This document shows, in pieces, positions 1 to 10,278 of a stretch of 10,535 nucleotides of DNA. The position numbers were made by a program, and so were the translations under genes. The notes under the pieces are model-generated. The model made no database searches. It was not told the DNA's origin and was given only the letters and a program-made list of their open reading frames with translations. Every line of letters starts with the position of its first letter. Position 1 is the first letter of the stretch. This DNA comes from Isohypsibius dastychi (Eukaryota; Tardigrada; Eutardigrada; Parachela; Isohypsibiidae): positions 1 to 10,535 of the forward strand of contig JAQIWT010001506.1 of NCBI GenBank assembly GCA_034696485.1. Direction: 5' to 3'.

Positions 1-18
1 CTTCTTTTCTGGCTGCAG

Positions 19-2159
19 GTTGCGCAGAAGAGATTCGTCGATTCACTTCGCATATATTGTAAGGGGGGAACCGGTGGGAATGGGCTGGCCAAGTATGGTG
101 GACGAGGTGGAAATGGAGGAAATGTTGTCGTTATGGCCGACCCAACTACGTCCATACAAAGTCTTAAAAAACTACATGTTTCCAATCCCTTGCAAAGATT
201 TACCGGTGGACTCGGTGGAAATGCTGTGTAAATAATGTGCTCAATTTGGAATTCTTTCAACCGGCTTGTGCGAATTGCTCATTTTGCTTCAGTTTCCGTA
301 AAGCTATTTTCTGGCTAGAAAATATTGAGTTTTCCTTCCATGATTTTCATGGTTTTTTTGTATTTGTAAAATTGTTGATGGGAATTAACTTGTTTCATCG
401 CAACCTGAAATTTTGAATCTATGCCAAAATTCCGGATAATTCTTCTGTCGAAATCCCGGTCTCACTGTTTCCTTCGAGATTTATTCTGACTTTGTCTTTA
501 TTTTTTCATCGGACCAGCAAATTATCTGGTTGATATTTTTGTTTTGTAATTTGCAAGAATTATGGGCAAAAATGGTGGTCAAAATATTAATTTGTGAACA
601 CCGGAATTTCTAAGTATTTCTTCGATTGATCTGGATTTTTTCCTCGTGATTATTCCGTATTCTTTTTTCATATTATTATTTGATTTTTATTCATTTATAA
701 TTACTCATATATTTTTATTAAATAATTCCATATTTTTGCAGAAAGATGGCAATCCTAGGTTCTCCGGGTCGAGACACAACAATCATCGTTCCGTTGGGAG
801 TCTCAGTACTGGATGATACCACCAAAGAACCCATCGGGGAAATAAATTGCAAAGGAGATAAAGTTATCGTCGCCCGAGGCGGAGCTGGTGGGAATTTGGA
901 GAATCAATTCATAGGACAACCAGGCGATACAAAATTTGTTCGATTGGATCTGAAAATTCTTGCCGATGTCGGCTTGGTCGGGTTCCCCAATGCCGGCAAG
1001 TCGACCTTGTTAGGAGCCGTTTCAGCGGCCAAACCCCGTATCGCCGCATTCCCCTGTACGTTTATATTTCCAAAATATATAGGTGGAAATATTTTGATGG
1101 GAAAATGTTTTCTTGTTCTAGTCACAACAATGATGCCGGAACTGGGAATACTGGATTATTTGGATCTCCGCCAGGTAGGAAATATAGATTTTATTTATTT
1201 GTTATTGAGAACGTTGCTGGTCCGTTTGACCATCTTTATTCTTGAACTTGGTAACTACAATCGTACGGAATTTTTATTTGCTCAAATTTTGTGACATTGT
1301 TGTTTTTCCGTGGTTTGATCTGAAAGAAATAATTTTAAAACATAATTTGTTTCTGATTTCAAAAGACGCAGATTTTCACCGGAAATTATTGTTTCGTTTT
1401 TTGGAAATGACTGACTTCCGGTCGCAAAAATGTAATGGATGAATGCTACAGAAATAGTTCTGATGGAAAATTCGTTTTCGCGTTTGTAATTTTTGTTTTC
1501 AGATTTCCATGGCTGATCTCCCGGGGTTAATTGAAGGCGCCCATGCTAACGTCGGGCTTGGTCATCGTTTTCTTCGCCATGTCGAAAGGACAAGATTGTT
1601 ATTATTTGTGATTGATGTAAACGGATTTCAGTTGTCCAAAGATTATCCTCGAAGAACGGCGTTTGAAACGCTAGTTTCTCTCAACAAAGTGAGCCCTTAG
1701 AATTCGTGTTTGTTTTTTGTTTTGTGGATTGTTTGATAAAAACGAGATTTTTATTCTAGGAACTGGAACTGTACAAGGAATCCCTTACAGATAAACCCGC
1801 CATTCTTGTCGTCAATAAAATGGACACGGAAAATGCCCAGGCTAAGTTTGACGTATTTTTGGATCAAGTTAAAAATTATGAAGGTTTGTTTTCTGGTTTT
1901 CGTAATTTTTTACGCGATCGACGAGGTTTGTTTTTTTCTAGAAGCAATTGGCAAATTGGATGAAGGGTTAAGGCCGACGCATCTGGTGACCTTTGACGAT
2001 GTGATTCCCATTTCCGGTTTAAAGGGCACAAATGTTGACGCCGTTAAAGAGAAAGTTCGGGAAGTTATTGATTATTATTATGAAGAACACCGTAAAGAGG
2101 AGTTAAAGGACTTCCGCCCGAAGATAACACCTCTCCCGGTTAGGAAATCTGTCGCTTAA
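19..2159 (+). CDS. GTPBP10: OBG-family mitochondrial GTPase, GTPBP10-like (5' end uncertain)
   Basis: Spliced CDS: 19-227, 742-1055, 1122-1174, 1503-1688, 1760-1883, 1942-2159 (TAA), giving 367 codons from position 19. All introns are GT-AG and the phases agree. An N-terminal glycine-rich OBG fold ([22 protein letters not shown]) is followed by a G domain: P-loop GFPNAGKS (150-157), TT of G2 just after the exon 2/3 join, DLPG (197-200), NKMD (273-276), SGLKG (320-324). The family binds GTP and helps assemble the mitochondrial large ribosomal subunit. Length and residue-by-residue similarity, including [11 protein letters not shown] and GFQLS, fit GTPBP10 (vertebrate form about 387 aa) better than MTG2. 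Position 18 ends a plausible acceptor (ctgcag), but the frame is also open back to base 1, so either an upstream exon or the true start lies outside the window. The C-terminal tail is shorter than in vertebrates. Identity is confident; the first exon boundary is not. Confidence 0.93.
228..741 (+). other. Long intron 1 of the GTPBP10-like gene (514 nt)
   Basis: Donor GTAAAT and acceptor ttgcag. Splicing here joins GCT GT to A AAG ATG and keeps the reading frame in phase 2, restoring the conserved alignment of the OBG domain. The interior is AT-rich, has stops in all plausible frames, and shows no gene, repeat or structured element that I can see. Confidence 0.85.
1175..1502 (+). other. Intron 3 of the GTPBP10-like gene (328 nt)
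   Basis: Donor GTAGGA directly after a CAG codon and acceptor gttttcag before ATT TCC ATG GCT GAT. It separates the PELG/LRQ segment from the DLPG switch motif. The open frame inside it has no family resemblance and is read as chance. Nothing else is seen in it. Confidence 0.85.
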
Positions 2160-2564
2160 AAACTCATGTTGTTTCTGTTCTGAATTTCACTTTTTGTGTT
2201 TTATTGTATTTCTGAGTGCTGATTTTCTGCAATTTTGATAGGAAAGACTGCAGAAATTAATTGAATTGTTCCCAACCTTTGCTCTATGATTGTTCGTGTT
2301 TGTCCAGCTCGTTGTTTCTTATCTTGCTTTGTAACCGTAAGGTTGCGGGAGAGCGAGAACCAGGAGGTCACTTGCTCAATCAATCAAGGCAATCAACTGA
2401 AACCACAACACTGCCAAACACGTCTAACACGGCTTTTCTTTACAAGTTTTATTTCATTTCATCGTATTTATCTGTAGTTGTACCGTTTGTTTGTGGTTTC
2501 GTTTTTGAGGACATAGACTTTTGGTATCGGGAGAAATTGCGGTAATCACTGACATCTTCCAGAG
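2160..2564. other. Intergenic spacer between GTPBP10-like gene and COQ5, no AATAAA
   Basis: This 405-nt stretch holds the 3' UTR of the upstream gene and the 5' UTR of COQ5. I find no AATAAA or ATTAAA on the plus strand. A good pyrimidine-rich acceptor, catcttccag (ending at 2562), sits two bases before the COQ5 ATG. That could end a 5' UTR intron or be a spliced-leader acceptor. The overlapping open frames here start at TTG and look like chance. Confidence 0.6.
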
Positions 2565-4125
2565 ATGCTCGTTTCAAGGAGAGCGTCCTTTTGGATCAGT
2601 CAAGAGTTCTACCAGAAGTGCTCACGGTTTCAGTCGTCTCGTTTTCTTTCTTTATCATCTGCGAACAGAACACCTACCAGCGTGAAAACCGGACATCACG
2701 ATGAATCGGAATCAGAAACTCATTTTGGATTTGAGACGATTTCTGAGAGAGAAAAGACGGCGAAAGGTACGCATTTTTGGCTGACTGCGTTTTGTTATCC
2801 GTATTTATCTCTGGATCTGTTATTTTAGTGCACGGCGTTTTTGAACAAGTGGCATCAAATTACGATAAAATGAATGACCTTATGAGTCTGGGCATACATC
2901 GATGTTGGAAGGATACCTTTGTTCGCACATTGAATCCATTTCCGGGAACGAAAATTCTGGACGTCGCAGGCGGAACTGGTTTGTTTAAACCGCCTTTCTT
3001 TCAATTATTTAAGTGTTTTATGAAATCTGATTTTTCTTAGGGGACATCGCATTTCGGATGGTTAAAGCGATCGATGCTGCACGTGCGCGGAAATCAAGTA
3101 GAAATACGGTTTTGAATATTAAATCGCCGATCACCGAAAATCCTGATTTATCCACAAAGTTGGACGGTGTCCCTGATTCCTCTACGGATAATAAATACGC
3201 TCTTTTACCGGATGTGACCGTTTTTGATCTGAGTGAATCCATGTTGGAAGTCGGAAAACAGCGGGCTGTTCACGCAGGTTTTGAATCAAGTAAGCCGAAT
3301 ACCGAGTTTAATCTTAACACATATTCCACATTGATCGGAATTCAGAAATATCAATGTAATTAAGCGGATGTCTGGTGGCCAAGATTCAAAATTCCCAATA
3401 ATAACTGCCCGTTGAGATGGACTGCAGGGATTATTTTGGGAAATTTTATTCTCCTTCATTGGACCGAAATTAATTATTCAGAAAATTTTAAGAACGTCGG
3501 AAATTGGTATTTTTTTGAAGGAGCTTAGCTGTTTATTTTCATTTAGGAATACAGTGGATACACGGCAATGCGGAGGAGCTTCCGTTTGAAGATAACTATT
3601 TTGATGCTTACACCATTGCCTTTGGAATAAGGAATGTCACACACATTGACAAGGTGGGTAGTTTGTTATTAATTTTTTATATTCAAAATCTGTTGACAAA
3701 TTCCATTTTATGAATAGGCATTGTCGGAAGCATTTCGTGTCTTGAAACACGGCGGCCGATTTCTTTGTCTGGAGTTCAGCGAAGTCAAGAATCCCTTACT
3801 TTCATGGTAAGAAATTCCTCGGATAAAGAATCCGATGAATTTATATTCCAATGAAGAAATTTGAACTTTTATTTGGGCCTTCGATTTAATATCTTCCATT
3901 GATTTCAGGGTTTACGAAAAATATTCGATGCAAGTGATTCCGGTGATGGGGCAGCTGGTCGCGTCGGATTGGAAGTCATATCAGTATTTAGTGGAGAGCA
4001 TTCGAATGTTTCCCGAACAAGAAGAATTCAAAGATCGCATCGAAGATGCCAGATTTACCGGCGTTACGTACCAAAATCTTTCACAAGGCATTTGTGCCAT
4101 TCACAGCGGTTTTAAATTTGACTGA
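2565..4125 (+). CDS. COQ5: 2-methoxy-6-polyprenyl-1,4-benzoquinol methylase, mitochondrial (COQ5)
   Basis: Spliced CDS: 2565-2766, 2829-2978, 3041-3289, 3547-3653, 3718-3806, 3909-4125 (TGA), giving 337 aa (vertebrate COQ5 about 327). COQ5 performs the SAM-dependent C-methylation of the ubiquinone ring in the mitochondrial matrix CoQ complex. The N-terminus ([10 protein letters not shown]...) is rich in Arg and Ser and poor in acidic residues, as expected of a mitochondrial presequence. Next come THFGFETIS, the UbiE/COQ5 signature [17 protein letters not shown] (79-95), SAM motif [10 protein letters not shown] (111-119, split by intron 2), the acidic FDLSESML that should contact the SAM ribose, [22 protein letters not shown], the second signature (243-257), and a highly conserved C-terminus [13 protein letters not shown]-like ending [10 protein letters not shown] charged, poorly conserved loop in exon 3 matches the insertion seen in animal COQ5. 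The usual KPGG is KHGG here. The ATG at 2565 is the only start that keeps the presequence. Confidence 0.96.
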
Positions 4126-4313
4126 ATGAATATTTGGTTGTTTATTCGATCATCGTTGATATTGTAAGAAAATGCCATTTTTGGAAACAAGGAATACTGT
4201 ATGAAATCATACCGGAAGAAAGACAAATGAAACAAGAATTATGTGAAGCAAATCACATTCGCGTAAGCATCAACGGAGAGTGAGGTTTGATTCTAAATAA
4301 CGAGAGAAAATCC
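4126..4313. other. Convergent 3' region between COQ5 (+) and GNPTG (-)
   Basis: Only 188 nt separate the two stop codons. No AATAAA is visible on the plus strand for COQ5, so its transcript may end at a variant signal or run into GNPTG. For the minus strand, AATAAA (TTTATT on plus) lies at 4141-4146, so the GNPTG 3' UTR nearly reaches the COQ5 stop. Overlapping 3' UTRs are inferred, not seen. Confidence 0.6.
4141..4146 (-). terminator. Putative poly(A) signal AATAAA of GNPTG
   Basis: TTTATT on the plus strand reads AATAAA on the minus strand. It lies 168 nt past the GNPTG stop and 16 nt from the COQ5 stop. It is the only canonical hexamer between the two stops on that strand; cleavage downstream of it would fall at or inside the last COQ5 exon. 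Confidence 0.5.
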
Positions 4314-6041
4314 TCATGCTAGGCGAGTAGTCTTTTTCGACATCACCAGTTCATCGTAAGCCTGGAAAAAACAAAAAAGTTTCTTCGAACAAATCACTGG
4401 AATGGAATGGGTTTTGAAATCATACCTGGAACGTTTTTATACGTTCTTTTGAATTTTTCTTTTGAGAAATACTCACTTGTTGACATAGTTCTAAACTGGA
4501 AAATGGTCTTTCCCGAAAAGCAGCTGGCGTGGAAGCGGTCGTTTCCGGCTTGACCACGGTTTCAAGTTTATCGTCTCCATTCGCCGGCCGAGAGGTTGCC
4601 GTCGATTTTGAACTCCCTGGTGGAGGCTGCAATAATCCAGAACCGGAACCAATTAGTATTTTTCGCAGTTCCTCTTCGTAACCCTACGAATGCAGAAAAA
4701 AAAACATTTGCCACAAATAATAATTTCTAATGGCCTCTTATGGAGACCAAATTACTTTTTCGGTTATTTCGTTAGTTAGCTTTATTCCTTCCAAAATATC
4801 CCAGGAATTTCGAGCATGGTCTCCGAGTAAAGGATAGACCAGCAAGGAATCCAACTGGCAAGCTTGCGGCAGTTTGAAGGTCATGCGGTAATGGCATTGT
4901 TTCGGTTCGGAAACATCGTAGAGGGAATAAGAATCTCCGCAAGCAAAATCGACCTGGAAGAAACATGACTTTGACGAAAACATTTCCACCGACAAGCGAG
5001 GGATTTAGAAATGACTTTGATTAAATTCGAGGCACTGGTTATCGTTTACTTGCGTTGAACGAGGCTTATTTCCGGGACATTCATCTCCATTTTCCATTTT
5101 CCATCCGGCCAGATGAAAATCTTCCACAATCCATTCAAACCAAACCCTATAATGCCCAACTGATAAAACCGTAAAAACTATACGAAGCACTATAAAAACA
5201 AAATTTGGAAGAAAGCTCCCAGAAAGACTGGTTTTTCAAATGAAAACCAGAAATCTAACCTCAAAAACTAGATGGCCGAGATCTCGCGGAAAATTGATTG
5301 GATTTATACACGGAAAGACCTGATGAACCACATTTTATGAACAAAATTGTGATGAACATTTATCAACTGGAGTTAATTTAATATATATTGATAAGTTTCC
5401 TTGGAGCTGAAAAGAGAAACTTTCTGCCACAAAAAAACTAGAAATTCGACCTTCCGTCAGCCGAATTTTCCCATCTAAATCGTTTCTTCGAAACATTACT
5501 TAAGTTTCTAATATGAATAAGAGACATGAAAACTTCCAGCTATTCGAATGCTGACTGACCCGATGAGTCCGTGGTAGCGCTTCCGGTTGAATCCGTATGA
5601 GATTTCTTTCTGGGTTGCATTTTTGAACGGACACAATCGATATTCGAACCTGTGAATGAAAATCACAAAAATTATTCGGCTCTCAGGTAGGGTCGAAATC
5701 CGCAAACCCACCCTCCTTTTCGAAGAGAAAAACATCGGTCGATCAAGTCCAGAAAATGATCTGGTCCACTGAAATTCGACGGTTGGACGGTCAATTTTAG
5801 CTCGTTGGAATCTTCATCTACATCTCCATCCTCACGGCCTGCATTCACATAAGCTTGAGATAGCGACACTGGATCGGTTATGACGCGCATCTTATGGATT
5901 CCACCGGATTCGGACGCTAGAAATTTACAATTACATTCTACATGGAATTGAATTTTATCCAAAGGATGCTTTGCGCTTACCTGAACCAACAACACTCACG
6001 AGCAAACAGATTGAAACAAATCCAAAATTCAGCAATAGCAT
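4314..6041 (-). CDS. GNPTG: GlcNAc-1-phosphotransferase gamma subunit (GNPTG)
   Basis: Minus-strand exons in transcript order: 6041-5981, 5916-5712, 5649-5560, 5146-5050, 4953-4756, 4683-4477, 4361-4314. All junctions are GT-AG and the frame is maintained, giving 301 aa (human about 305). GNPTG is the soluble Golgi subunit that helps the alpha/beta enzyme recognise lysosomal hydrolases and place the mannose-6-phosphate tag. Residues 1-21 form a signal peptide (MLLLNFGFVSICLLVSVVGS). The MRH domain follows (about 80-175): RCFSL, FEYRLCPFKNATQ, YHGLIGVWFEW, GDECPG, RSTQVDFACG, VSEPKQCHYRMTF, QACQL. Six cysteines match the family disulfide set, and Arg148, Glu167 and Tyr173 sit where MRH domains hold mannose. 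A DMAP1-binding-like segment ends GYEEELRKIL. A Pro/Ser/Thr linker and a short tail (LELCQQAYDEL) complete it. N68 (NFS) and N99 (NAT) are sequons; N99 aligns with a known glycosylated position. The start ATG has A at -3 (cAAGATG). Confidence 0.95.
5147..5559 (-). other. Long intron 3 of GNPTG (413 nt)
   Basis: Minus-strand donor GTCAGT after ATC GG and acceptor attatag before G GTT TGG. The phase-2 join recreates GLIGVWFEW, a conserved MRH stretch. GTCAGT is a less common donor, but no other choice keeps frame and homology. I see no other element in the interior. Confidence 0.8.
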
Positions 6042-6160
6042 CTTGATTGCAGATAAAATCAGCAGCGAAAATACAAACGTATCGTAAAAAACGAATTGAG
6101 ATCGAATAAATAAAGAGTTAAAGACAAGCTCGCAGAAAAACCACAACAAATGAAAGTGGT

Positions 6161-6176
6161 CGGCGGGGGTGGGGGT
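6161..6176 (+). promoter_or_regulatory. G-rich GC-box-like element
   Basis: Sixteen bases with two runs of five G separated by one T, preceded by CGGC. It resembles Sp1/KLF-type binding sites and stands out in an otherwise AT-rich region. It lies about 120 nt upstream of the GNPTG ATG. Binding is inferred. Confidence 0.4.
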
Positions 6177-6193
6177 CAAATGCGCTGTCTGTA

Positions 6194-6229
6194 ACCACCA
6201 CTTGTAGCAACCATGCATCAAGTGGTGGT
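6194..6229. repeat. Perfect 11-bp inverted repeat with 14-nt spacer, two E-boxes
   Basis: Left arm ACCACCACTTG (6194-6204) and right arm CAAGTGGTGGT (6219-6229) are exact reverse complements. Each arm contains one CANNTG E-box core (CACTTG, CAAGTG). The spacer includes the 6-bp palindrome ATGCAT (6213-6218). It sits midway in the divergent promoter, so a dimeric or paired transcription-factor site is more likely than an RNA hairpin, though either is possible. Confidence 0.75.
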
Positions 6230-6234
6230 ACCCT

Positions 6235-6239
6235 CCAAT
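6235..6239 (+). promoter_or_regulatory. CCAAT box (plus orientation)
   Basis: CCAAT immediately 3' of the E-box inverted repeat, about 300 nt upstream of the p38 coding start. A five-base match is weak alone; its support is the promoter setting and an opposed partner 50 nt away. Confidence 0.3.
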
Positions 6240-6289
6240 AGCGAGTCTCCATTGTAACGCCTTCAGCTGAGCAAATGCAGGCTCACTTC

Positions 6290-6294
6290 ATTGG
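6290..6294 (-). promoter_or_regulatory. CCAAT box (minus orientation)
   Basis: ATTGG on plus reads CCAAT on minus, facing GNPTG, whose ATG is about 250 nt away. The short motif is supported only by its position in the divergent promoter. Confidence 0.25.
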
Positions 6295-6536
6295 TTTTGA
6301 ACAGAAAATCCGAGGAGAAAACGATCCAGTCCGGTCCAGCTTATTCTTCTGGACTTCAGTCGGAGGTCGATCTTTGAATCTGCATTTTGGAAAGAGAATC
6401 TCCCGCAAATCTTCGGCGAATTTTGTGTATCGTGCGGCGCTTGTTCAAAATTGTTTGGTGGGCGCTCCCTTTTTCTCCTGACTCATCTCACCAAACCCTG
6501 GGACCCATTTCTTCTCGGACAAAAGCTCGTCTTCCG

Positions 6537-9138
<2,602 letters not shown>

Positions 9139-9257
9139 TAATTTTGCAGCTAGTTAATCAGGTACTCATTGTTCCTTGCGGCCTTTTTCGAATACCTCAG
9201 TTGGTTCCAGTTCTTTGTTTTGATTCATGTCACTTGAATTTTCGAGCTCGTTTTTGG

Positions 9258-9263
9258 AATAAA
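9258..9263 (+). terminator. Poly(A) signal AATAAA of the p38 gene
   Basis: Canonical AATAAA about 200 nt after the p38 TGA, followed within 15 nt by a T-rich stretch (ttcttttttc) like a downstream cleavage element. It is the first canonical hexamer after the stop on this strand. Confidence 0.7.
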
Positions 9264-9315
9264 GATGTTATTCTTTTTTCATCCCGAATTCAAGGCCAGT
9301 CGTAGTTCCAGGTTT

Positions 9316-9630
9316 CTAAATTTTTAAATACCATTTAGACCACGTGAACTCACTGTGATCATTGTTCGAGTAGTAAACATGCTTGGTTGACTCCAACTTG
9401 AAGAACACGCCAGAATTCCACCATCCGTAGGGTACGACAGATGGGTTATGTGTATCCTGGATGCAGAACACCTTTGATAAGTCTAGGTGCAAAGTGCCTG
9501 TCCTAATTCGCTCATTGTTCGCCCCTCTTGTCCCCATCATTGTGCGCCCTTCTCGAGCCTCTTCCCTTGTACACATGTCAATGGCCAGAGACCACTCAGA
9601 CTGGCCACCATCAATTTTTGATCACTGATT
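9316..9630 (-). other. Unidentified minus-strand ORF, possible terminal exon
   Basis: Open from just below a TGA upstream to a TAG at 9316-9318, about 105 codons. It includes ATGs, e.g. one giving MCTREEAREG. The predicted peptide is tryptophan- and aromatic-rich near its end (VPYGWWNSGVFFKL, FTWSKWYLKI). I do not recognise a domain. It could be a last exon of a minus-strand gene, a small gene, or chance; no poly(A) signal is visible on its 3' side. Confidence 0.2.
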
Positions 9631-9828
9631 TGGTTCAAAATTTTCGATCTTTGATTTTCTGATTGGCTTACTACTGTACTGTGCTGATAGAACCAGGGAT
9701 CCTACCTGCTGATTATTTTCGAAACTTTGATTACCTGTCATTTGCATGATTCATTGTCGCACTTGCTCGGTGGTCAGTTGCTTATAACGGCGCAATCCGT
9801 GTGCAGTGCGCGAAGTAGGACGACCTTT

Positions 9829-9844
9829 GTAGCTCATGAGCTAC
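9829..9844. repeat. Perfect 16-bp palindrome
   Basis: GTAGCTCATGAGCTAC is its own reverse complement, with no spacer. It stops at both flanks (T on each side). There is no adjacent inverted-repeat pair or target duplication to make it part of a known element. Confidence 0.7.
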
Positions 9845-10002
9845 TGTATCGCAAGAAAGGTATGGTAGGTCTAATGTTCAAGCATCCTGAGTTACGTCGG
9901 ACGTCATTACTGTTAACAGAAGATATGGCCTGATGTATAATTTTTAATTGCACTGCTCCATAAAAAAACTGGCTTCCGATATCCCCCTTCAGAAATCACA
10001 TA

Positions 10003-10236
10003 TTAAGCACCAACAAAACCCACCGGAATATTGAACAACATTGCAGCTTCAACCCATTTTCCGACATAAATCAGATCAGTTAATTGAGAAAACCAGTCAG
10101 CAATACGATCTCCCAGCGAAAACGGATGAGAAAACGTGTCAGTTTCAGAGAGAAAAAACCGGACACCAGTGGCGGTCCAGGATGCTCGAGCGCTCAGCGC
10201 TGGAATGAAAATGCAACGACGAACAAACAAATCAGT
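10003..10236 (-). other. Unidentified minus-strand ORF overlapping the GPCR-side frame
   Basis: About 75 codons, bounded by a TGA upstream, with no ATG at its listed upstream end (TTG). The peptide is moderately hydrophobic and ends LFNIPVGFVGA. No family is recognised. An acceptor-like cattccag on the minus strand near 10200 could make the lower part an exon, but this is weak. Probably chance. Confidence 0.12.
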
Positions 10237-10278
10237 TCAATATCTGAAACACTGCATTCAAACTCCAAAAAGAGAATA

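Larger units (their letters stand above)
6042..6536. promoter_or_regulatory. Shared bidirectional promoter region of GNPTG (-) and p38 (+)
   Basis: Two divergent coding starts are 495 nt apart. Elements seen: a G-rich box (6161-6176), an 11-bp inverted repeat containing two E-boxes (6194-6229), CCAAT on plus (6235-6239), and ATTGG, i.e. CCAAT on minus (6290-6294). No TATA box is obvious in a suitable position for either gene. G-rich and CCAAT elements without TATA are typical of housekeeping divergent promoters. Transcription start sites cannot be placed from sequence. Confidence 0.55.
9264..10125. other. Intergenic stretch without a recognisable gene
   Basis: Lies between the p38 poly(A) signal and the GPCR-side reading frame. 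It contains a minus-strand stop-to-stop frame of about 105 codons (9316-9630) and the lower part of another minus frame (10003-10236). Neither matches a family I know. There is also a plus frame starting at TTG (9727-9933) judged to be chance, a 16-bp palindrome (9829-9844), and a short direct repeat ACGTC-GG-ACGTC (9894-9905). No tRNA, repeat array or transposon ends were found. Confidence 0.5.

Noticed and set aside
904-1125. Minus-strand 73-codon frame over GTPBP10 exon 2
   Set aside because: Shadow of a strongly conserved coding exon on the other strand.
2261-2545. 94-codon plus frame in the GTPBP10-COQ5 spacer
   Set aside because: Begins at TTG, has no recognisable domain, and a second frame overlaps it; composition looks like chance.
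5955-6221. 88-codon minus frame reading upstream of the GNPTG start
   Set aside because: Its lower part is the real GNPTG exon 1. The upstream part begins at a minus-strand ATG inside the promoter inverted repeat and would bury the signal peptide; GNPTG family length fits the ATG at 6041.
6387-6536. Upstream in-frame extension of p38 exon 1
   Set aside because: The frame is open, but its first codon is TTG and there is no ATG before 6537; p38 proteins do not carry such an extension.
9341-9346. CACGTG E-box (CLEAR-like context)
   Set aside because: A single six-base match far from any mapped start; expected by chance at this window size.
9829-9886. tRNA-like A-box (TAGCTCATGAGC) and a loose B-box-like GTTCAAGCATCC about 44 nt later
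   Set aside because: The A-box is a pure palindrome leaving a two-base D loop, the B-box spacing is wrong, and no acceptor or anticodon stems can be formed. It is neither a tRNA nor a convincing SINE.
9727-9933. 68-codon plus frame downstream of p38
   Set aside because: Starts at TTG, crosses the 16-bp palindrome, and shows no domain, splice or codon evidence.
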